Below, one piece after another: positions 53,601-55,000 of a stretch of 55,000 nt of DNA. The first letter of the stretch is position 1. Every line of letters begins with the position of its first letter. The position numbers were made by a program, and so were the translations under genes. Below the pieces are notes generated by a model that had not been told where the DNA came from, made no database searches, and worked only from the letters and a program-made list of their open reading frames with translations. The DNA comes from Symbiodinium natans. Taxonomy: Eukaryota > Sar > Dinophyceae > Suessiales > Symbiodiniaceae. The stretch covers positions 1 through 55,000 of the forward strand of contig CAJNDS010002355.1 of assembly GCA_905221605.1 (NCBI GenBank). Reading direction: 5' to 3'.

Positions 53601-54530
53601 TAAGGACCCAATAAGGTACCCCTAATTTCGGAAACCCCAGAAATAGGCGGTATCCTGAACCCTAAACCCTAAACCCAAAACCCAAAACCCAAAACCCCCA
53701 CCTTCAACTGGACCGTGAGATGGCTGTTCTCAGGGACCTCAAGACCAAGAAAGCAGTAATCAGGCTCTGTTGGACATGGTCGTTCGGCCGTGCTATTAGG
53801 GGTTAGGGTTTAGGGTTTAGGGCTTAGGGCTTAGGGCTTAGGGCTTAGGGTTTAGAATCTGAGCCTGTGTAGTTGGGGAAAACCCAAGAGGGAGCGCAAT
53901 GTAGAGGGGTGGTTGGTGGGTTGGCGGTCGTTGACCCTTACGGAGCCTGGAAGTAGGCTGCTGCGAAGCCTCCCTCCACGCAGTCGGAGATCCCTGCGCC
54001 CATGCAAGGCGGAATCGTCTCCGAGCGATCAAGATAGCCAGTTGCGCTCTTCAGATACAGCTGGATTTTACCACCTTTGCTCACCACCTGGCAAAACAAC
54101 AGCACTCTGCTTGCTGCACTTTGCACATCACGACGCATTCGAGGCGAATCTCGCTAACACCTTGACAGCTTCTGCACCAAATCACGGCGATGCCTAGTCA
54201 CGGCCAACTGAAAAGCTTCAACCCTTAACCCTGACAACCCTGAAACCTATGCCATAGGGGCGTGAAAACTTATTATATGGTTTCGGGCGGCATTGTAGCA
54301 AAAGTGTATAGGGGCCATCAGGGAAGACTATTTGTAATTTTTCCGACCCCTATGCCCTAAACACTAAACCCTAAACCCCAAAACCCTAAACCCTAACCCT
54401 GGAGGGGGGGGTCTGCGAACCCCGGAAACCCGCAAAACGCCTGCTTGAAACGCTCCCCCCGCACTGCGAGCAAGAGCCGGACAGGATTGACCCGGCCAGG
54501 TCTGGCGGGGCTGTCCCACCTGAGGTTTAG
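36683..54530 (-). CDS. Unidentified multi-exon gene (or genes), extracellular-looking part upstream
   Basis: More than 30 minus-strand open segments separated by arrays and MITEs. From 54.1 to 48.7 kb several carry cysteines and N-x-S/T sites (NHT, NST, NES, NIS, NET, NLT, NCS, NLS), as expected of a secreted or cell-surface ectodomain. From 46.7 to 36.7 kb they look cytosolic. No catalytic motif was recognised. The best exons are listed. Weaker ones lie at 40340-40425, 40500-40650, 40795-40885, 41325-41385, 41650-41715, 41840-41910, 42155-42215, 42400-42450, 42590-42660, 43350-43415, 46215-46365, 48060-48110, 48265-48345, 49750-49835 and 54410-54520. This could be one very large gene or two to three tandem genes. 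Confidence 0.45.
37320..37395 (+). CDS. Candidate plus-strand coiled-coil exon
   Basis: After GATCACAG the plus frame reads FEKDADSLGAALGQAEADRV, a good helix. The minus strand is open without such a pattern. It is one of few places where plus reads better. Confidence 0.3.
37390..37490. mobile_element. Dispersed element, family M8
   Basis: GGACCATGAGGGAATACTAC ... TTCCGACCCCTATTA, shared with 54260-54352 and, more distantly, 50090-50145 and 9155-9185. Confidence 0.6.
37722..37784 (-). CDS. Exon, unidentified gene
   Basis: 63 nt, reading EIVKEAASAIMAGIMASPQA, between GTTTGCAG and GTAGGGTTG. Confidence 0.6.
37918..37999 (-). CDS. Exon, unidentified gene
   Basis: 82 nt after GCGCTCAG, reading VVEKLLDALLQGPKQGPLFF and ADVLGHS, donor GTGACCC. 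Confidence 0.6.
38080..38420. other. Spacer with element-like direct repeats
   Basis: Contains two copies of a GTGTGAACTTTTCATCGA-like phrase (38350-38395) and GGTTCATTCGCTCCCCAAGG. No exon was recognised. Confidence 0.4.
38595..38665 (-). CDS. Exon, unidentified gene
   Basis: After GCTACCAAG the minus strand reads ELDKSQLHRFRACRGADRRQ (other frame NWTSPNSTVSGLAVEPTDDK). The acceptor phrase CTGGGCTACCAAG recurs before exons at 50.6 kb, so it may be the 3' end of an intronic repeat. Confidence 0.45.
39680..39785 (-). CDS. Exon, unidentified gene
   Basis: After GCGTGCAG the minus frame reads RARAKAIPELHILPFDSFGC and PVAESSLER, with donor GTTTCGCGG. Confidence 0.5.
39860..40062. other. AT-rich segment open on both strands
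   Basis: A 70-codon plus frame (MVYALVGAILEYYTLSHFYT...) and a minus segment (NHRHAFVNFKSLSCESCRHK) overlap. Undecided. Confidence 0.35.
40081..40200. repeat. AGGGTCT variant array
   Basis: About nine AGGGTCT units pass into AGGGTTC units. It is a homogenised telomere variant. Confidence 0.95.
40430..40490. mobile_element. Family M5 element (short)
   Basis: GGCCTCCCGAAATTGGGGGGTACCTTG at left, GGGGTCCCCTATTTGCGTAAACTCCC at right. Confidence 0.7.
40675..40770. mobile_element. Palindromic MITE, family M1, with TSD
   Basis: GGGGATGTTCCCCTTATACT to GTACAAGGGGGAACATCC. Exact flanking atccatcgct on both sides (10 bp). Confidence 0.92.
41032..41153. mobile_element. Palindromic MITE, family M1, G-run in the loop, with TSD
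   Basis: TTGGGATGTTCCCCCTTATA at left and AAACATCCCAA at right, with a G18 run in the hairpin loop. Flanks gttccaact / gttccaact are an exact 9-bp duplication. Confidence 0.93.
41390..41535. mobile_element. Family M2 element interrupted by degenerate array
   Basis: GAAGTTGGGGTACTGATA..GTAGGG and GTACTGATAAGTAG at left, CCTACTTATAAGTGCCCGAATC at right, with TTTGGGGTTTAATATTGG inserted. Confidence 0.6.
42815..43010. repeat. Imperfect TATAGTA/TATTATAG repeat
   Basis: Degenerate 7-10 nt units built on TAGTATTATAGTACTATAG fill about 170 bp. No gene. Confidence 0.9.
43455..43690. mobile_element. Dispersed element, family M11, with internal tandem units
   Basis: CAATCCTCTTAAAAATGGCC then four degenerate 35-40 bp units of the type AATATTCCTACATACAATCCTCT, ending ATCCCATGGGCCGACCTAG. 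Related pieces lie at 9700-9770, 12350-12420, 32465-32530 and 53300-53395. Confidence 0.6.
43921..44025 (-). CDS. Exon, unidentified gene
   Basis: After AGCCCAG the minus frame reads KHTVVTFNEWVNAGADPIVE and LPLTILDTASLDDK. It is a long clean exon. Confidence 0.65.
44092..44178. mobile_element. Palindromic element, family M4
   Basis: CTGTTTGCTTAAGAAGCCCC at left and GTTTTTAAGCAAATAGTGG at right. Confidence 0.8.
44183..44372 (-). CDS. Exon, unidentified gene
   Basis: The minus frame reads NLVRILLDAAKVHEWFKPDG, AFPASALKGFENKLGMNVSE and ALHLCLRVGLHLVLMCSQ. It abuts the M4 element, which suggests the element lies at the start of the next intron. Confidence 0.6.
44595..44727. mobile_element. Family M3 element, left end replaced by telomere array
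   Basis: The array TTTAGGGTTTAGGGG runs directly into GTACTTATTAGCCAGTTGTA, the interior of the element. The right end GTACCATGAACCTCCAAG is complete. Confidence 0.8.
44976..45090 (-). CDS. Exon, unidentified gene
   Basis: The minus frame reads VKLKNIFQGSTGPTEEKAAE and DWWRSKTGAETKAWQLTAVV. It is one of the best exons in the window. Confidence 0.65.
45243..45322 (-). CDS. Exon, unidentified gene
   Basis: The minus frame reads LPHISPQTMETAIRLSEILV and QSMETG. Confidence 0.6.
45372..45477. mobile_element. Palindromic MITE, family M1
   Basis: TGGGATGTTCCCTATTACCC at left, GTAGAAGGGGGAGGAGCATCCCA at right. No clear target-site duplication. Confidence 0.85.
45582..45660 (-). CDS. Exon, unidentified gene
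   Basis: The minus frame reads LEVVGSTTYRTVGDIDDLVE and VSSN. Confidence 0.55.
45770..46140 (-). CDS. Long open segment, minus strand
   Basis: About 120 open codons with an ordinary composition (for example APLRSRRLGAAPNVGWASLR). There is no family match, and the segment is GC-rich, so openness alone is weak evidence. Confidence 0.3.
46576..46654 (-). CDS. Exon, unidentified gene
   Basis: 79 nt between CTGTACAG and GTGATGATG, reading AALALMAEEQRAEIWKQLSG and EPVAT. Confidence 0.65.
46865..46930. mobile_element. Truncated M1 MITE (right half)
   Basis: GGTACTGTAATCCCCAGCAAGGACTG to GTAAGGGGGAACATCCCAAG. The left half is missing after a telomere array. Confidence 0.75.
47150..47480. repeat. 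Tandem repeat, about 90-120 bp unit, four copies
   Basis: Each unit begins GGGCAAGCTTGCTTC (with the palindrome GCAAGCTTGC) and contains CATGATGCGAGCATTGTGTTTGC. Copies begin near 47160, 47270, 47358 and 47474, with variable GC-rich tails. The long minus ORF across it is an artefact. Confidence 0.85.
47600..47935. repeat. (CA)n and (CCCACCCA)-type low-complexity tract
   Basis: A CA run, then CCACCC-rich units with a clear switch from CCCCCACCCA to CCCACACCCA at about 47775. It is the source of the very long apparent ORFs on both strands, which are not genes. Confidence 0.97.
48148..48258. mobile_element. Palindromic element, family M4
   Basis: ACTATTTGCTTCAGAACCCC at left and GGGGTTCTTAAGCAAATAGTAG at right. 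Confidence 0.85.
48685..48833 (-). CDS. Exon, extracellular-looking segment
   Basis: The minus frame reads DETGETKFNETYTHRVAKAS, EINCSDEPVNLSTDLLPPLM and IKYQSWHAG. It has three N-glycosylation sequons (NET, NCS, NLS) and one Cys. Confidence 0.65.
49000..49330. other. G-rich low-complexity tract, M4 end, AT-rich spacer
   Basis: 49080-49171 is nearly pure G with GGC interruptions. 49172-49192 is the M4 right end (GTTCTTCAGCAAATAGTAG). 49220-49320 is AT-rich. Confidence 0.7.
49325..49665. other. Ambiguous open region on both strands
   Basis: A 121-codon plus frame (REQFTQRQVFRRTIETGDFV...) and a 103-codon minus frame overlap completely, and a second plus frame is open over the first third. 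It is flanked by an AT-rich spacer and an array. I cannot decide strand or reality. Confidence 0.35.
49970..50165. mobile_element. Nested M5 and M8 elements
   Basis: GGGTGGGATTCGG..GGGGTACCC at left, an internal GGACCATAAGGGAATATTAG (M8-like), and CCCCCCCCCCCATTTTCGCAAATGCCC at right (M5-like). Confidence 0.55.
50300..50385 (-). CDS. Exon, unidentified gene
   Basis: The minus frame reads GTPRNQQRKAIELRAWGFCS. Confidence 0.4.
50565..50670 (-). CDS. Exon, unidentified gene
   Basis: The minus frame reads YWATKDYFNPKFGGGERFLG and VYKCALAE. If the acceptor is CTACCAAG, another frame (ITLTPSLEVASGSSACTSAP) would join in phase with the 51063 exon. I cannot choose between them. Confidence 0.5.
50644..50802. 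repeat. Telomere array bracketed by a 27-bp direct repeat
   Basis: 50644-50670 and 50776-50802 are identical except for one base (gtaatccttggtagccca.. copies). A TTTAGGG array and degenerate tail (50671-50775) lie exactly between them. It resembles an insertion with a long target duplication, or a tandem duplication of the flank. Confidence 0.9.
50808..50903. mobile_element. Palindromic MITE, family M10, with 10-bp TSD
   Basis: TGGTTGTCAAAATCATGGTC at left and TTAATTTTGACAACCA at right, with long arms centred on GGTACCCTAAATATTAGGTG. Flanks tcacatatgg (50798-50807) and tcacatatgg (50904-50913) are identical. Confidence 0.9.
51063..51124 (-). CDS. Exon, extracellular-looking segment
   Basis: 62 nt after AACGGCAG, reading DNLTAGSCNKNIFYDYKSDS, donor GTAGCCCC. 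One sequon and one Cys. Confidence 0.65.
51396..51501 (-). CDS. Exon, extracellular-looking segment
   Basis: The minus frame reads IQALPCQVITSNESCYINST and EDLLNISQHLDGDTG, donor GTTGCATG. Sequons NES, NST, NIS and two Cys. Confidence 0.7.
51598..51733. mobile_element. Palindromic element, family M6
   Basis: TTCTTAAGGGAGGGGGGTTTCA at left, TTGAACCTCCCTCCCTAAAGAA at right, with AAGGCTCCTTAAGCC units between. Confidence 0.85.
52001..52061 (-). CDS. Exon, unidentified gene
   Basis: 61 nt after CTACTAAG, reading FNMEREDVQQDFTTTVASCV, donor GTAAGTTGG (near-consensus). Confidence 0.65.
52310..52530. other. Spacer with weak hydrophobic segment
   Basis: The minus frame at 52320-52395 reads FRVSLVGFCGVFAGQVFVSA. 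52430-52443 is a G run. No confident exon. Confidence 0.35.
52582..52646 (-). CDS. Exon, unidentified gene
   Basis: 65 nt after TTTCCGCAG, reading FEMDSSGILKAALDDLMLPG, donor GTAGGGTTTAGG, where the telomere array begins inside the donor. Confidence 0.65.
52798..52905. mobile_element. Palindromic element, family M7
   Basis: GTAGGGAATGAGGGAATGAGG at left and GGGTACCTCGCTCCCTCCGAAG at right, with GGGCCCTTTACAT and AAATAGGGCCCTAGAAA inside. Confidence 0.75.
52918..53057 (-). CDS. Exon, unidentified gene
   Basis: 140 nt after TCACACGCAG, reading SSEMGRRQFAYANEQEKFSA, KELTIFDLDSSAFKPDLERN and GHLSMT. It ends near a GC donor (ACTG/GCTGG). It is one of the longest clean exons. Confidence 0.7.
53402..53540 (-). 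CDS. Exon, unidentified gene
   Basis: 139 nt after ACCCCCAG, phase 0, reading VSLAGEDDISHDWDIETADA, GSGDAQARILFLSQNHTEYE and KKWLPL, donor GTGTACG. It joins in phase with 53702-53792. Sequon NHT. Confidence 0.72.
53560..53642. mobile_element. Family M5 element
   Basis: GGGGGCGCCGATTAGAGTCCC and AAGGACCCAATAAGGTACCC, then CCTAATTTCGGAAACCCC. Confidence 0.65.
53702..53792 (-). CDS. Exon, extracellular-looking segment
   Basis: 91 nt after CCTAATAG, reading TAERPCPTEPDYCFLGLEVP and ENSHLTVQLK, donor GTGGGGG. It is in phase with the exons on both sides, so 53402-54087 forms a three-exon chain. Confidence 0.72.
53942..54087 (-). CDS. Exon, unidentified gene
   Basis: 146 nt after TTTGCCAG, phase 0, reading VVSKGGKIQLYLKSATGYLD, RSETIPPCMGAGISDCVEGG and FAAAYFQA, donor GTAAGGGTC (near-consensus). 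In phase with 53702-53792. Two Cys. Confidence 0.75.
54258..54354. mobile_element. Dispersed element, family M8
   Basis: GGGGCGTGAAAACTTATTATATGG, then GGGGCCATCAGGGAAGACTA and TTTTTCCGACCCCTATG, paralleling 37390-37490. Confidence 0.6.
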
Positions 54531-54697
54531 GGTTTAGGTTTCGGGTTTAGGGTTTAGGGGTTAGGGTTTAGGGTCGAGGGTTGAGGGTTGAGGGTTTAGG
54601 GCCTAGGGTTCAGGGTTTGGGGCTTGGGGTTTCGGACTAGGGGGTGTCGGACTTTCCGTTTGGACTTATGAAGGGTTCGAGCGTAGATTTGGGATCC

Positions 54698-54790
54698 CCA
54701 GAGACTAACAATCCTTATATGGGATGACAGTACCCCCCATTAAAAATCCCAATGCAGGACTGTTAGTAAGTATAAGGGGAACATCCCAAG
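54698..54790. mobile_element. Palindromic MITE, family M1
   Basis: TGGGATCCCCAGAGACTAACAATCC at left and GGACTGTTAGTAAGTATAAGGGGAACATCCCA at right. Confidence 0.85.
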
Positions 54791-54827
54791 GAACATATTT
54801 TGAAGCAGGGTTTTGATGTCCATAGGT

Positions 54828-54942
54828 GCCAATACCCTACTTTGGAGTAGGTCCTGGAAAAAAAAGGTACACGCTTTCTAGGCATAGGTAGCTAAAATGG
54901 GACCCAGAACCCAAAAAGGTATCAAAGTATAGTACTCCGAAA
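54828..54942. mobile_element. Dispersed element, family M9
   Basis: ACCCTACTTTGGAGTAGGTCC, GGTACACGCTTTCTAGGCATAGGTAGC and AGTACTCCGAAAC, parallel to 31872-31998. Confidence 0.65.
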
Positions 54943-55000
54943 CCGGGCTTTTGAGTTCGTGGGTCTTAGCGACTTGGGGTTTAGGGTTTAGGGTTTAGGG

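Overview
The window looks like nuclear DNA of a protist with plant-type (TTTAGGG) telomere repeats, most probably a dinoflagellate. No long open reading frame is a gene. The coding signal is a series of short exons (about 28 to 180 nt). Nearly all the convincing ones are on the minus strand, and short, heavily interrupted telomere-like arrays lie between them. The dinoflagellate call rests on three things: the exons are unidirectional; the 5' splice sites include GA and GC as well as GT, checked against a conserved protein; and the repeat unit is TTTAGGG. It is an inference, not a proof.

Layout, in minus-strand order of transcription. (1) 54.5 to 36.7 kb: exons of one or more unidentified genes. 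Those at 54.1-48.7 kb encode cysteine-containing, N-glycosylation-rich sequence that looks extracellular. An exon at 36.76-36.68 kb may end a gene. (2) 36.1-34.6 kb: an AT-rich island free of telomere arrays, with its own minus-strand reading frames. (3) 32.4 to about 16.6 kb: a kinesin gene. Motor-domain landmarks can be followed exon by exon: VRLRPLS, AYGQ + TSSGKTHS, PGLLPLSVEDL, LSYFEIFNEK + VIDLLSSP, NDYSSR, KLHIVDLAG, INRSLFFLGE + VISRL. Several intron phases match exactly. (4) 16.5-15.5 kb: microsatellite and minisatellite DNA, probably intergenic. (5) 15.4 to 0.7 kb: exons of another unidentified gene or genes, with an internal 180-bp duplication that carries an exon.

Most of the remaining sequence is repetitive. 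TTTAGGG/CCCTAAA arrays occur every few hundred bases in both orientations, including inside introns of the kinesin gene. At least ten families of short palindromic, MITE-like elements are present. One family has 8-10 bp target-site duplications at several copies, so it has transposed. Telomere arrays sit inside or replace the ends of other elements. One array is bracketed by a 27-bp direct repeat. The most interesting possibility is that telomere-type DNA and small palindromic elements have together built or expanded the introns of this genome. A TTTAGGG array read on the sense strand also supplies a TTTAG acceptor and a GTTTAGGG donor every 7 nt.

No rRNA, tRNA, CRISPR array or bacterial-type operon was seen. 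Exon ends are read by eye and are approximate unless reading-frame continuity is stated. Short segments are often open on both strands, so single exons outside the kinesin gene carry real strand uncertainty.
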